DNA from: Streptomyces sp. SDr-06 | Lineage (GTDB): Bacteria; Actinomycetota; Actinomycetes; Streptomycetales; Streptomycetaceae | DNA: 64,000 bases | Assembly (NCBI RefSeq): GCF_003324565.1 | Contig: NZ_QOLA01000024.1 | Location: forward strand, 1 to 64,000 | Direction of reading: 5' to 3' | Shown here: positions 43,332 through 51,579 of the stretch, piece after piece | How the letters are laid out: each line of letters begins with the position of its first letter | How positions within the stretch are numbered: the first letter of the stretch is position 1 | The notes under the pieces: model-generated | Told to the model about the DNA's origin: nothing | The model's input: only the letters and a program-made list of their open reading frames with translations | Database searches by the model: none | Translations under genes and position numbers: made by a program

Positions 43332-43592
43332 ATGAACCCGTCGGCGGAGCTTCCCTCACCCGAAGGGTTCGCGCTTGTTCGAATCCACAAGCTTGACGCC
43401 TCGCGGGAGGCCCCGGTGGTCAGCGGCGATCCCGGCGCCAAGCCGATACCCGCAGCCAACCTCCAGGGCATGACCACCATGGAGGACGGCGGTCGCCTCC
43501 ACATCGACCACTTCCCCGAACATCCCTACCTCGTTGAGGGATCTCTGCCGATCGTGGTCAACAGTGCCCCCCAAGGGATGCCGACCCGATGA
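43332..43592 (+). pseudogene. Truncated second copy of the Imm32-like gene
   Basis: From about residue 20 onward (LDASREAPVVSGDPGAK, DGGRLHIDHFPEHPYLV, GMPTR) it matches the Imm32-like protein encoded near 2262-2649. The N-terminal 19 residues are unrelated, so the homologous 5' half is missing. Nucleotide similarity starts near 43393 and continues past the stop to about 43640, showing duplication of a DNA segment rather than convergence. No ribosome binding site was identified. Confidence 0.6.
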
Positions 43593-44078
43593 ATGCGGGA
43601 AGGTCGACGTCGCGATCAGGGATCATCGGCGGCCAGCGAGCAGGTAACCGGCGCACCGATCCTGATGCTGTCTCAGATACCGGGCCGCCATCGCGAGAAC
43701 GCCCTGGGTGACGGCGACGCCCTCGAAGGTCCCGCCCGCTGTGCCGTTCCAGAACGAGCTGCCCTTCCATCTTCGGGTTGGCCAGGCCGACATGACAGGC
43801 ATCTCGCTTCGGTTGCAGACCACGACGACCCCTTCGCCTGCCCAGACGCGCTGATCAAGTTCAGCGCCAAGTTCCAGGAGTACGGGCTGATCATCCACGA
43901 CGGGGGCACTTCGAGCAGCACTATCGACTTCTGCCCCTGGTGCGGACGGCGCCTCCCCGAATCGGAGCGGGACCGATGGTTCGACGAACTGGAACGCCGC
44001 GGAATCGATCCGTGGGAAGACGAAGTCCCAGCCGAGTTCCAGGACGACCGCTGGCTCGCCGACCCGTCTCAGGACTGA
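43593..44078 (+). CDS. DUF6980-like zinc-ribbon-type protein, 5' end uncertain
   Basis: The last ~85 residues are well formed: DDPFACPDALIKFSAKFQEY, GLIIHDGGTSSSTIDF, CPWCGRRLPESERDRWFDEL, a layout I recall for DUF6980 proteins. The earlier part of the frame is shadow-like, and no start codon with a ribosome binding site lies near residue 75, so the true N-terminus may have been lost in the same rearrangement that truncated the Imm32 copy. Function unknown; often an accessory or immunity-neighbour gene. Confidence 0.5.
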   Translation: MREGRRRDQGSSAASEQVTGAPILMLSQIPGRHRENALGDGDALEGPARCAVPERAALPSSGWPGRHDRHLASVADHDDPFACPDALIKFSAKFQEYGLIIHDGGTSSSTIDFCPWCGRRLPESERDRWFDELERRGIDPWEDEVPAEFQDDRWLADPSQD

Positions 44079-44168
44079 CGAACCAACAGCCTCTCAAGCC
44101 ACTTCCGATACACGCCCAGGCAATCGACGCGCACCTGGCAAGGCCATGGTTGTCGCTCCCGCGCCTGA

Positions 44169-45371
44169 TCAACCCGGTGCCGCACGGCCCCCGGACGGGG
44201 TGGCTGATGCCGACGGGACAGCGAAGAAACCCAGTGCGGCAAGGACCGCCAAGCTCGCTGCGAAAGCCAAGGCGCCTGGAAGGGACCACGTCGCGACCGG
44301 CCCGGCAACCGCCGCACCCAGGGCGAATGCGGTGATCTTCAAGCTGGCGCCGGTGGTGAATATCTGCCCGCGCAGTCGTTCAGGAGCCTCCCGGTGACGG
44401 ACCGCGAACAAGGCAGCCAACTGGGGTCCCTCACCGATCCCGGCGACGAGTACGGCCACGATGAGCACGACTGGTTGGCCCCATATGGCCAAGGCCAGCG
44501 CGGCAGCCTGGATGAGGGCACTGGCCCAGATCACCGTGTCGGGGGCGACCGAACGCGGAAACCGCGCGAGGACGGCGTTGGCCACCAGAGCGGAGATCGC
44601 CGTGCAGGACAGCAGCACCGCACCGCGGTCGGCCCCGCCCAGGACCCGCTCGCCCAGGAGCGGAATACAGGCCGTCAGCATGCCCTGAGCAGCGCACGAG
44701 AGGACCGAGGTCAAGGTCGCTCGGGCCAACGGCGGCCTTGTGGCGAGGACCCGCAGACCGGCAGCAAGGTCACTGACCACTGAGGTTGTCGGAGCACCGC
44801 GCGCCCGGCCGGGGCGCGCGGGCAGCATCCAGGCGGCGGGCAGCGCCGAACCGATGAGTACCGCGGCGACCACCACGGCCGTCGGGGCGCCCAGCGTCTC
44901 CGCCACGGTGCCGGCGAGTGCCGGACCGGCCAGACTCGCCATGCCGAACGTCATGGCGTCGAGTGTGTTCGCCCGGGGCAGGCGGTCGCCCGGCACCACA
45001 CACGGTAGTTGGGCCGTCCATCCGCCCGACAGGGCCGGCCCCAACAGCCCCGTCACCACAGCGATCAAGATGGTGACACCGACCGGCAACCGGTCCAGTC
45101 CCGCGAGAATCACCCCCAGCCCCGCCGCATACAGGACGAGAGCCCCGGCCAGCAGGCGTCCCGGCCGTACGGCTCTGTCAAGGAGTGCTCCGATCACCGG
45201 CCCGCCCACCGCGGCAGCGATTGTGATGCCCGCGAGCAGCGACGACGCTTCGACGGCCGATCCGGCGAGGGCGAATGCTGCGAGCATCAGCGACGGTCCC
45301 GACATCTCGTCCCCGGCACGAGCTGCTACGGCTCCAGCGAGATAGAAGCAGAGTGAGTAACGCCGTTCCAT
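44169..45371 (-). CDS. MFS exporter
   Basis: 400 residues, about 12 membrane helices (SSLLAGITIAAAVGGPVIGA, VTILIAVVTGLLGPALSGG). ATG 45371 (MERRYSLCFYLAG) is chosen because the upstream TTG 45398 would put a palindromic operator inside the coding sequence. It resembles drug/metabolite MFS exporters. It is divergent from the CGNR-type regulator with a shared operator, so it probably exports the compound sensed by that regulator. Confidence 0.82.
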   Translation of the reverse strand: MERRYSLCFYLAGAVAARAGDEMSGPSLMLAAFALAGSAVEASSLLAGITIAAAVGGPVIGALLDRAVRPGRLLAGALVLYAAGLGVILAGLDRLPVGVTILIAVVTGLLGPALSGGWTAQLPCVVPGDRLPRANTLDAMTFGMASLAGPALAGTVAETLGAPTAVVVAAVLIGSALPAAWMLPARPGRARGAPTTSVVSDLAAGLRVLATRPPLARATLTSVLSCAAQGMLTACIPLLGERVLGGADRGAVLLSCTAISALVANAVLARFPRSVAPDTVIWASALIQAAALALAIWGQPVVLIVAVLVAGIGEGPQLAALFAVRHREAPERLRGQIFTTGASLKITAFALGAAVAGPVATWSLPGALAFAASLAVLAALGFFAVPSASATPSGGRAAPG

Positions 45372-45380
45372 CAACAGGAC

Positions 45381-45394
45381 GTTACGGAGGTAAC
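45381..45394. promoter_or_regulatory. Palindromic operator between MFS and CGNR-type genes
   Basis: GTTAC GGAG GTAAC is a 14-bp palindrome in the 38-bp gap between the two divergent starts. A further GTTAC lies at the start of the regulator gene and GTAAC near 45354. Likely autoregulatory site. Confidence 0.5.
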
Positions 45395-45409
45395 TCAAAA
45401 CTCAGCAAG

Positions 45410-46006
45410 ATGCGTTACATTGCGCAGGTGTCCTTCAACAGCGACGACTGGTCCACCCGGCTCTCCGTGCTGACCACAGCTCGGCGCACGGCCGCCCTGA
45501 TCAACGTCCTCACGGACGAGCACCCTGACCCCATCGCCGTCGCCGACGTGCTCCGCGCCTACGGTGAGACTGACCCCATCGATCTCACGACTGGGGACGT
45601 CGTCGAGATGCGCGCAGCCGCTGCCCTACTGCGGCAGGTCTTCGCGGCCGAGCACACGGATGACGCGGCGGCGACCCTCAATCGCCTCCTCAAGGACCAC
45701 GCCGGAGCTCTCCGCCTGACCTCGCACGGCGGCAGCACCCCCTGGCATCCTCACCTCGACCACGACGACAACGCCCCCTGGGGCGAGTGGCTCCTGGCCT
45801 CCTCCTGCATGGCTTTGACCGTCCTGGTCTGGGACCGCCAACGCCCGCCCGGCAGGATCTGCGCATCAACCAGCTGCCAGAACGTGTTCATCGCACAAGG
45901 CAGCGGCCCGGAACGTCGCTACTGCTCCCGCCGGTGCGCCACCCGCGAAAGAGTCGCAGCCCACCGACACTCCCGCTCCCCCGAACGACCGGGCAAAACC
46001 AAGTAG
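45410..46006 (+). CDS. CGNR/ABATE-type zinc-finger regulator
   Basis: 198 residues from ATG 45410. N-terminal ABATE-like helical domain (LINVLTDEHPDPIAVADVLR) and C-terminal zinc-ribbon CASTSCQNVFIAQG...RRYCSRRCATRERVAAHR. The last motif is CATR instead of the eponymous CGNR, but the four metal cysteines are kept. Divergent from an MFS exporter; likely a local repressor of it. Confidence 0.8.
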   Translation: MRYIAQVSFNSDDWSTRLSVLTTARRTAALINVLTDEHPDPIAVADVLRAYGETDPIDLTTGDVVEMRAAAALLRQVFAAEHTDDAAATLNRLLKDHAGALRLTSHGGSTPWHPHLDHDDNAPWGEWLLASSCMALTVLVWDRQRPPGRICASTSCQNVFIAQGSGPERRYCSRRCATRERVAAHRHSRSPERPGKTK

Positions 46007-46217
46007 AGCACCCGGAGCAGAGCACCACGCGGTAGCGCTCAACGAGGTGGCCGGCGAGGCGGCATGGGGTTGAAAAGCAACGCTGGGCTGTGCAGCGAGT
46101 CTGCCCATCTGCACTGGTTGCGCCGCCTGCGGACCGGCTGGGAGATCCGCGATGACATCCGTGAAGCCTTGCTCAGCTTGGGGCTGTTCTCTGATCTGCT
46201 GGCAGCGGCTTGCCCGT

Positions 46218-46669
46218 TCACTGCCAGAAGTTCCTTGGCCGCGGCGATGTGACCGTCTCGTTTGGCCAGGTCTTCCGCACCTGCTCGTACTGCTTGCGCA
46301 GGTCATCGACCCAGCCGCAGCCCACGTCCAGCCAGACTTGGATCGAGGAGACCGACTCGGCGTCGTCCACCGTGACGACGGGAACGGGCACCGAGAACTG
46401 GCGGTCGATCTCCAGGCGAATCTCGATACTGCGCAGCCAGCGGATGCCTCTGCCTGCCGCGAGCTCGTCCAGGGCCGCAGACCAGTCGTCCAGGTCCTCG
46501 GGTGACAGACGTACCTCAAGGCGCCCGTTGGCGAAGCCACTCGTGACGATGATCTCGGCGTCGAGGTAGTCGTTGTACGGAGTCGGCCCCGGCCTGTTTG
46601 CCGACCCAGCACCCGCAGCCGGACGCTATTGCCGCCGATGTCCCCGTCACTCATGCGGATCAGGTCCAC
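46218..46669 (-). pseudogene. DUF5959-family protein gene with one frameshift
   Basis: From GTG 46669 the first frame reads VDLIRMSDGD, GGNSVRLRVLGRQTG; after a single extra base near 46590 it continues TPYNDYLDAEIIVTSGFANG, LSPEDLDDWSAALDELAAG and QVWLDVGCGWVDDLRKQYEQ to TGA at 46218. Only one indel separates it from a full-length protein, so it may be a recent mutation or a sequencing error. Function unknown; Streptomyces-restricted as far as I recall. Confidence 0.6.
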
Positions 46670-46789
46670 CCCGCTGCCCTCAACCACGAGCCCTCCCGGT
46701 ACCCACGACGATCACTCATCATGCAGGATTCGCGGACCGCCGCTCACGTCTCAAAGAGCATTCTGTTCAGCCGGGGCCGGATCCAGGGC

Positions 46790-47021
46790 GTCGCGCCTGG
46801 ACCTGCTGCCGATCACCTTGGCCACCTCAGCCCTCAACGTCCTGCGGCACAGTGGCGCAATGTCACTGCAGCAGGCCGGCATTGACACCACGGGCATCGC
46901 ACTCCAGCTCGCCCGGGCAGGCGTCCGCTCCACCGACGCCTACGTCCACGCCGACCTGACCACCAAGGAGAGAGCCCTCACCCTCACCACGCCGGTCACC
47001 GCCCGCCCAGGCCGCCACTAA
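46790..47021 (+). pseudogene. 3' end of a tyrosine recombinase (phage-type integrase)
   Basis: The plus frame reads ALNVLRHSGAMSLQQAGIDT (HxxR-type box LRHSGAM), TGIALQLARAGVRSTDAY and VHADLTTKERAL, the C-terminal catalytic part with the nucleophilic Tyr in TDAYVHADL. The N-terminal domains are absent. The fragment ends at the IS copy B left end, with TAA created at the junction (47019-47021). Confidence 0.6.
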
Positions 47022-47133
47022 GTGGCTGTTGTTGTTCCGAATCTGAAGGCGGCGTTTTCGCTGGTCAGGCATAGGGCCGGCGATTCGGCGGGAGTGGTGA
47101 CTTGTCGGGTCGTCGCTCCCCGGGAGGCTGCAG

Positions 47134-47670
47134 ATGCCGTCGGTCGTCGGACTGCTGGAACAGCACGAACTCGCCGCTCGCCGTCGAGTCGACGGGCTGC
47201 GTGAGGAAGCCGATCGCATCCAGGCCGAACTGGCCGCGGCCGAGCGGGAATGGCAGGAGTGGGCGATCGCCCGCAGGCGGGTGGGCACCGTCCTGGCTCC
47301 GGACGGCGGTGACATCGCCGGTCAAGAGGCCGCCCATGGCCCGCAGGACGCGGACGCGTGCTCGGCGCCCGGGCCTGCGGCGAAACCGAAGTCGCAGGTG
47401 CCGGTGTGGCGTGAGGGGCTGGCCTGGTCAGTGCTGTCGGTGGACTGCCAGCGCATCCTCGCCGCGCTCGCGGACCGGCACCGTCTCCATCAAGGGCCCC
47501 TGGCCTGCCAGGAGTTAGCCGTGCTGTTCGGTCTGGACGCGGTGCCGGCCAGGGTGGAGGCGCTGCGGTCGATGGCGAAGCGTCTGGTCGCGCGGGGCTG
47601 GCCGGCCGAGCGGCAGCCGGGCCGGTTCACCCTCGCCCAAGGTGTGGCCGGGCAAGTCGGCGCGTCATGA
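47134..47670 (+). CDS. IS passenger protein: coiled coil plus winged helix (copy B)
   Basis: 178 residues from ATG 47134 behind GGGAGG. Residues 5-50 are a coiled coil (RRVDGLREEADRIQAELAAA). The C-terminal domain (DCQRILAALADRHRL, ACQELAVLFGLDAVPARVE, RSMAKRLVARGWPAE) aligns with the copy A passenger at 18619-19104. The two proteins differ mainly in the linker. Conservation in two diverged elements implies a selected role in the element. Confidence 0.65.
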   Translation: MPSVVGLLEQHELAARRRVDGLREEADRIQAELAAAEREWQEWAIARRRVGTVLAPDGGDIAGQEAAHGPQDADACSAPGPAAKPKSQVPVWREGLAWSVLSVDCQRILAALADRHRLHQGPLACQELAVLFGLDAVPARVEALRSMAKRLVARGWPAERQPGRFTLAQGVAGQVGAS

Positions 47671-48544
47671 GCAGGGTCATCGACCAGTAGACCATCGCCT
47701 CGGCGCTGGCGGTGCGGCGTTCGAAGTCGCGCACCAGACGGCGGGTGCGCATCAGGTGGGCGAAGAACCGCTCGACGATCCACCGCTTGGGCAGCACCAC
47801 GAAGCCGCGCATGTCGTCGCTGCGTTTCACGATCGCCAGGACCAGGGCGAACGTGGCCAGGCAGTGGGTGACAAGGCCGCCGGTGTAGCCGCCGTCGGCC
47901 CAGACCAGTTCCAGCCGGTGGTGGACGTCGACGACCTGCCCGAGCAGTTCCTGGGCGGCGATGCGGTCGCCGGTGTCCGCGGCGGTGACCATCACGCCCA
48001 GCAGCAGGCCGAGCGTGTCGACCACGACGTGCCGCTTGCGGCCATTGATGAGTTTGCCGCCGTCGAAGCCGCGGCTGTCCGTTCCGACGACGGCGTCCGC
48101 CTTGACCGACTGCGAGTCGATCACACCGGCCGTCGGTGCCGCGTCGCGGCCCAGCGTTTCGCGGACCTGCCCGCGCAGCCGATCGTGGAACTCCTTGACC
48201 AGGCCGTGGTCGCGCCAGCGGCGGAAGAAGGCGTAGACCCGGTCCCACGGCGGGAAGTCGACCGGCATGCCGCGCCACTTGATTCCGTTGTCGACGAGGT
48301 AGCGGATCGCGTCCAACATCGCGCGGTGGCAGTACGCCTCTGGCTGCCCGCCCCGCCCGCGCAGCCAGCCGGGCGCCGGCAACAGCGGCCGGACCTGACC
48401 CCACTCCGCGTCCGTCATGTCCGACGGATACCGCCGAACACGTTCCGGGTGATCCGCTGCGTTTCCGAACCGGTGGGCAACACAATCACACGACGGAGAC
48501 GCCGAGTTGAACTCCACCGGCACGAGCACGTACAACTGCGGCAA
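47627..48544 (-). CDS. IS5-family transposase (copy B)
   Basis: 305 residues from TTG 48544 behind AGGAGA. MTDAEWGQVRPLLPAP, YLVDNGIKWRGMPVDFPPWD, then Asp in IDSQSVKADAVVG, Asp in VWADGGYTGG and Glu in IVERFFAHLMRTRRLVRDFE. No frameshift. Related to the copy A transposase. Confidence 0.85.
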   Translation of the reverse strand: MPQLYVLVPVEFNSASPSCDCVAHRFGNAADHPERVRRYPSDMTDAEWGQVRPLLPAPGWLRGRGGQPEAYCHRAMLDAIRYLVDNGIKWRGMPVDFPPWDRVYAFFRRWRDHGLVKEFHDRLRGQVRETLGRDAAPTAGVIDSQSVKADAVVGTDSRGFDGGKLINGRKRHVVVDTLGLLLGVMVTAADTGDRIAAQELLGQVVDVHHRLELVWADGGYTGGLVTHCLATFALVLAIVKRSDDMRGFVVLPKRWIVERFFAHLMRTRRLVRDFERRTASAEAMVYWSMTLLMTRRLARPHLGRG

Positions 48545-48545
48545 C

Positions 48546-48598
48546 AGGGTCTCCTGGATCTCGGTCGGCTTCGCAACCCCGAGCTACCAAGAGGCCCT
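48546..48598 (-). promoter_or_regulatory. RBS-sequestering hairpin upstream of transposase (copy B)
   Basis: On the minus strand, AGGGCCTC pairs with GAGACCCT with one wobble, and inner CTCGG pairs with CCGAG. The 3' arm holds the AGGAGA ribosome binding site of the TTG-started transposase. The structure is conserved relative to copy A although parts of the arms differ. Confidence 0.55.
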
Positions 48599-48703
48599 GC
48601 CTTCATGCCCGCGGCCAGCGGCAACCACCCGATCGGGACTCCCGTTCGACGAACACCCCTCAAGATCGGAACGACAACAGCCACTCAGACTGGAGTACCT
48701 CAC

Positions 48704-49603
48704 ATGCACACCTCAGCCGGAACCCCGAGCCGCGTCTGGTTCATCACCGGTGCCAGCCGGGGCCTCGGCCGGGCCTTCGCCGAGGCGGCGCTGACGGTCG
48801 GCGACCGTGTCGCGGTCGCCGCCCGCACCACGGCCCCGCTGGAGGAACTCGCGGCCGCCCACCCCGGGCAGGTGCTGCCCCTCGGGGTGGACGTGACCGA
48901 CCGCGACGCGGTCTTCGCCGCCGTCGCCGAGGCGGTTGGCCACTTCGGCCGGCTCGACATCGTCGTCAACAACGCCGGAATGCTGACGATGGGGATGGTC
49001 GAGGAGTTCACCGAGGCCGAGGCCCGGGCCCAAATGGACCTCAACTTCTTCGGCGCGCTTTGGGTCGCCCAAGCCGTCATGCCCGTTCTGCGCGAGCAGG
49101 GCTGCGGCCACCTCGTGCAGGTCTCCAGCATCGCAGCCCTGGGCGGATTCCCCAGTACCGGCCTCTACAGCGCCAGCAAGTTCGCCCTGGAAGGCCTCAC
49201 CGAGGCGCTCGCTGCGGAGGCGGCGGCCTTCGGGGTCAAGGTGAGCATCGTCCAGCCCGGCGGCTACTGGACGGACCTCTACACCGCCATGCGCAGCACG
49301 AACCCCATTGAGGCGTACGCGCCACTGCGGGCGGAACTGGCCGAGCAGTTCGCCGAAGGCTCGGTCGACAGCGATCCCAAGCTCGCCGCGGCCGCGCTGC
49401 TCAAGCTGGTCGACAGCGACGAGCCGCCGCTGCGTCTCCTGCTGGGGAGCATGGTCTACGACCTCGCGTTCGACATCGCCCGTACCCGCATGGCCACTTG
49501 GGCGGCATGGGAGCAGGTCAGCCGCGCTGCCGAACACGCGATTCCCGCTCCCGCCGCCGCGGGCGAGGACGCGGGAAACGGTTTCGGGCAGGAAACGCGG
49601 TGA
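48704..49603 (+). CDS. Short-chain dehydrogenase/reductase
   Basis: 299 residues from ATG 48704 (GGAG 8 bases upstream). NADP-binding TGASRGLGRAF, NNAGM, catalytic Ser-Tyr-Lys in VQVSSIAALGGFPSTGLYSA followed by SKFALEGL, and the PGGYWTD loop. A typical oxidoreductase acting on an unknown carbonyl or alcohol. The IS copy B end lies 19 bp upstream, so the native promoter is probably lost or replaced by the IS end. Confidence 0.87.
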   Translation: MHTSAGTPSRVWFITGASRGLGRAFAEAALTVGDRVAVAARTTAPLEELAAAHPGQVLPLGVDVTDRDAVFAAVAEAVGHFGRLDIVVNNAGMLTMGMVEEFTEAEARAQMDLNFFGALWVAQAVMPVLREQGCGHLVQVSSIAALGGFPSTGLYSASKFALEGLTEALAAEAAAFGVKVSIVQPGGYWTDLYTAMRSTNPIEAYAPLRAELAEQFAEGSVDSDPKLAAAALLKLVDSDEPPLRLLLGSMVYDLAFDIARTRMATWAAWEQVSRAAEHAIPAPAAAGEDAGNGFGQETR

Positions 49604-49999
49604 CGTGACCAGAGGGCCCCACGTGCGCGGCCGGGCCCGGGTCAACGAGCTGCCAGGGGCGCCCGGCCCTGGCCGCCTGCGCACCGTCGGGGAAGGCCGA
49701 CCACCCGGCCGGAAACAGCTGACCGATCATTCCGGCACGGCATGTCGCTCCGTACCACGGCACCTGGCCCCTGCCCCACCGCCACCACGGTGTGTCACCT
49801 GTGGTTACGCACCGCACGCCAGAAGCCAGTTGCGCGACGTTCCACCCTCGCAGCTGCCATCACGGCAGTCGTGTCGCCCAGCATGAATGAAACGGACGGA
49901 CGCGACACCGCCGAGGCGCTGGGGGTTGTCGTGCTGCTCTGCCGTACCTTCACCGCCTGGCCCGCGGAGAGGGTGAAGTTGCCGGACATGGCCGCGCTT
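49604..49999. other. Gene-free convergent region
   Basis: Between the SDR and the leftward methyltransferase. Frames on both strands lack starts, ribosome binding sites or motifs. Nothing further seen. Confidence 0.4.
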
Positions 50000-50845
50000 T
50001 CAGGTGACCCGCGCGGCCACCAGGGTCTCGAAGGTATAGGGCCGCAGCCCATCGGTACGGTCGGCGAAGTACCGTTGCTGGAGGTCAGCACATGCGGGAT
50101 GGTCCACGACCCTCAGCCCGCACCGGCTGATCAGCCTCTCGATCTCGATGACCGGCCAACCGGGCTGAAGGGGCTCGCCGGCAGAAGCCGCGATCGGGGT
50201 GTAGATCCGGGCGAATTCCGTCCCCACGTCGTCCAGCACACAGTCCTCGGCCCGGTAGGAGAACACCACCTCAGACCCCGGAGCAGCCGCCGCGATCGTG
50301 CGCAACGTCGCCTCGATCGCCTGCGCCGTCAGATAGGGTGCGACGCCCGTCCAGCAGAACATCGCCGGCTGCGCCCAGTCGAACCCGGCCGCGCCCAGAG
50401 CAGCCTGAACCGGTTCGGCCTCGAAATCAACGGGCACGAACATCTGCGAGTCGCCGAGCGGCAGGCCGAGCACCCTGACCCGCTCGAGCTTCCAGGCCTG
50501 GGAAGCAGGATGATCCACCTCGAACACCGTCAGCGGGCCGAGCAGATCCGGGCGCCGCCACGCGAACGAGTCAAGCCCAGCGCCAAGGATCACGTACTGC
50601 GTGAAGGCGCCAGCAGCCAGCCGGTCCTCGGCGTACCGGCTCCGAGTGCAGACAGCCGCGCGGGACGCGCGACGGACCGGGCCGGGGAACAGCGGATCGT
50701 ACCGGTCTCGCAGCTCGCGCCATACCGGGCCGACGAGCACCAGGGCGAGCGCATCATCCAGTGCCCACGGCGATGCCGTCTCCAGGCGAAACAATCCACG
50801 CGACACGGCCGCAAACATGGCCGTCCTGCTCGGCGCGCTCTCCAT
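50000..50845 (-). CDS. SAM-dependent methyltransferase, Ppm1/LCMT-like (TIGR00027 type)
   Basis: 281 residues from ATG 50845, preceded by GAGGAGG. The SAM-binding motif YVILGAGLDSFAWRRPDLLG and the following VFEVDHPASQAWK are characteristic of the actinobacterial leucine-carboxyl-methyltransferase-like family often linked to secondary metabolism. PAMFCWTGVAPYLT is the motif IV region. The substrate is unknown; a single gene. Confidence 0.83.
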   Translation of the reverse strand: MESAPSRTAMFAAVSRGLFRLETASPWALDDALALVLVGPVWRELRDRYDPLFPGPVRRASRAAVCTRSRYAEDRLAAGAFTQYVILGAGLDSFAWRRPDLLGPLTVFEVDHPASQAWKLERVRVLGLPLGDSQMFVPVDFEAEPVQAALGAAGFDWAQPAMFCWTGVAPYLTAQAIEATLRTIAAAAPGSEVVFSYRAEDCVLDDVGTEFARIYTPIAASAGEPLQPGWPVIEIERLISRCGLRVVDHPACADLQQRYFADRTDGLRPYTFETLVAARVT

Positions 50846-51067
50846 GCATTCCTCCTCGCTGGCAGGACCCGCGCACGCCCACTCTGCGCACTTCACAGGA
50901 TGCGCCTGAAGCGCTCTGACGGCCACAGCCGGATCGCCGCACGCGGCCCGTGGAAGCACGACCACTACAAGAAGCAGACGACGGCCCCTGGTACAACACC
51001 GGCCCCAGTCGGCCCTTCCAGGGGTATTCGTTCCTGATCAGGTACTTATGCGGAGGTGCTCCGGGTC

Positions 51068-51556
51068 TTAGCGGGAGCGGCGGACCGAGGCGTTCGCCTC
51101 GGAGGGCCCGGCGCTCGTGGCCGGCGCCCAGTCCAGTGGCTCGGCAGAGATGTATGCCGGCAGCCTTGTCTGGCATGCGTATACGGGAGGAGTGCCTTCT
51201 GCGGGGGCAGGCTCCTCGTAACACTCAACAAGCAGGTCGCCACACAGGTCTTCCAGTTCGTCCGGCGCTTCCCCCAGTAACGCGTGGGCCCAGGCCTCGA
51301 TGGACGCGCTCTTCAGCGCATCGGACGGAACCTGATGGAGCGGTTGGGGACCCATCGCCTCCCACCCCGACGAATCGTCCGCACGGAACAGCAGCCGCCA
51401 CCGATACGGCTGCCAGTAGGGCCTCTTCAACGAGAAACACGCCCCCGTTTCGCTGCGGGCGGCGGCTGGTCGGTCGACGTGGCCGATATGCCTGGTGACG
51501 GCTTCCGTCGATCGACGATGGTTACCGGACACGCCAATCACGGGACTCCTGGGCAA
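51068..51556 (-). CDS. Hypothetical protein, acidic
   Basis: 162 residues. The central part (YWQPYRWRLLFRADDSSGWE, SIEAWAHALLGEAPDELEDL) has sensible codon bias and composition; the first ~30 residues are arginine-rich and may lie before the true start. No family recognised. 23 bp after the propeller gene on the same strand, so co-transcription is possible. Confidence 0.45.
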   Translation of the reverse strand: MPRSPVIGVSGNHRRSTEAVTRHIGHVDRPAAARSETGACFSLKRPYWQPYRWRLLFRADDSSGWEAMGPQPLHQVPSDALKSASIEAWAHALLGEAPDELEDLCGDLLVECYEEPAPAEGTPPVYACQTRLPAYISAEPLDWAPATSAGPSEANASVRRSR

Positions 51557-51579
51557 CCTCGGTCGAGGCCGTCACGTAG

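Larger units (their letters stand above)
47022..48684. mobile_element. IS5-family element with convergent passenger gene, copy B
   Basis: Imperfect inverted repeats bound it: GTGGCTGTTGTTGTTCCGA from 47022 and, on the right, its near-complement ending CAGCCAC at 48684. Passenger (plus) and transposase (minus) are convergent with overlapping ends, the same plan as copy A at 17562-19216 in inverted orientation. The flanking triplets differ (TAA left, TCA right), so the element lacks a matching target duplication; flanks may have recombined. The right end is only 19 bp before the SDR gene. Confidence 0.75.

Noticed and set aside
49742..51037. 431-residue plus-strand frame
   Set aside because: It is antisense to the SAM methyltransferase, whose motifs and ribosome binding site are convincing.
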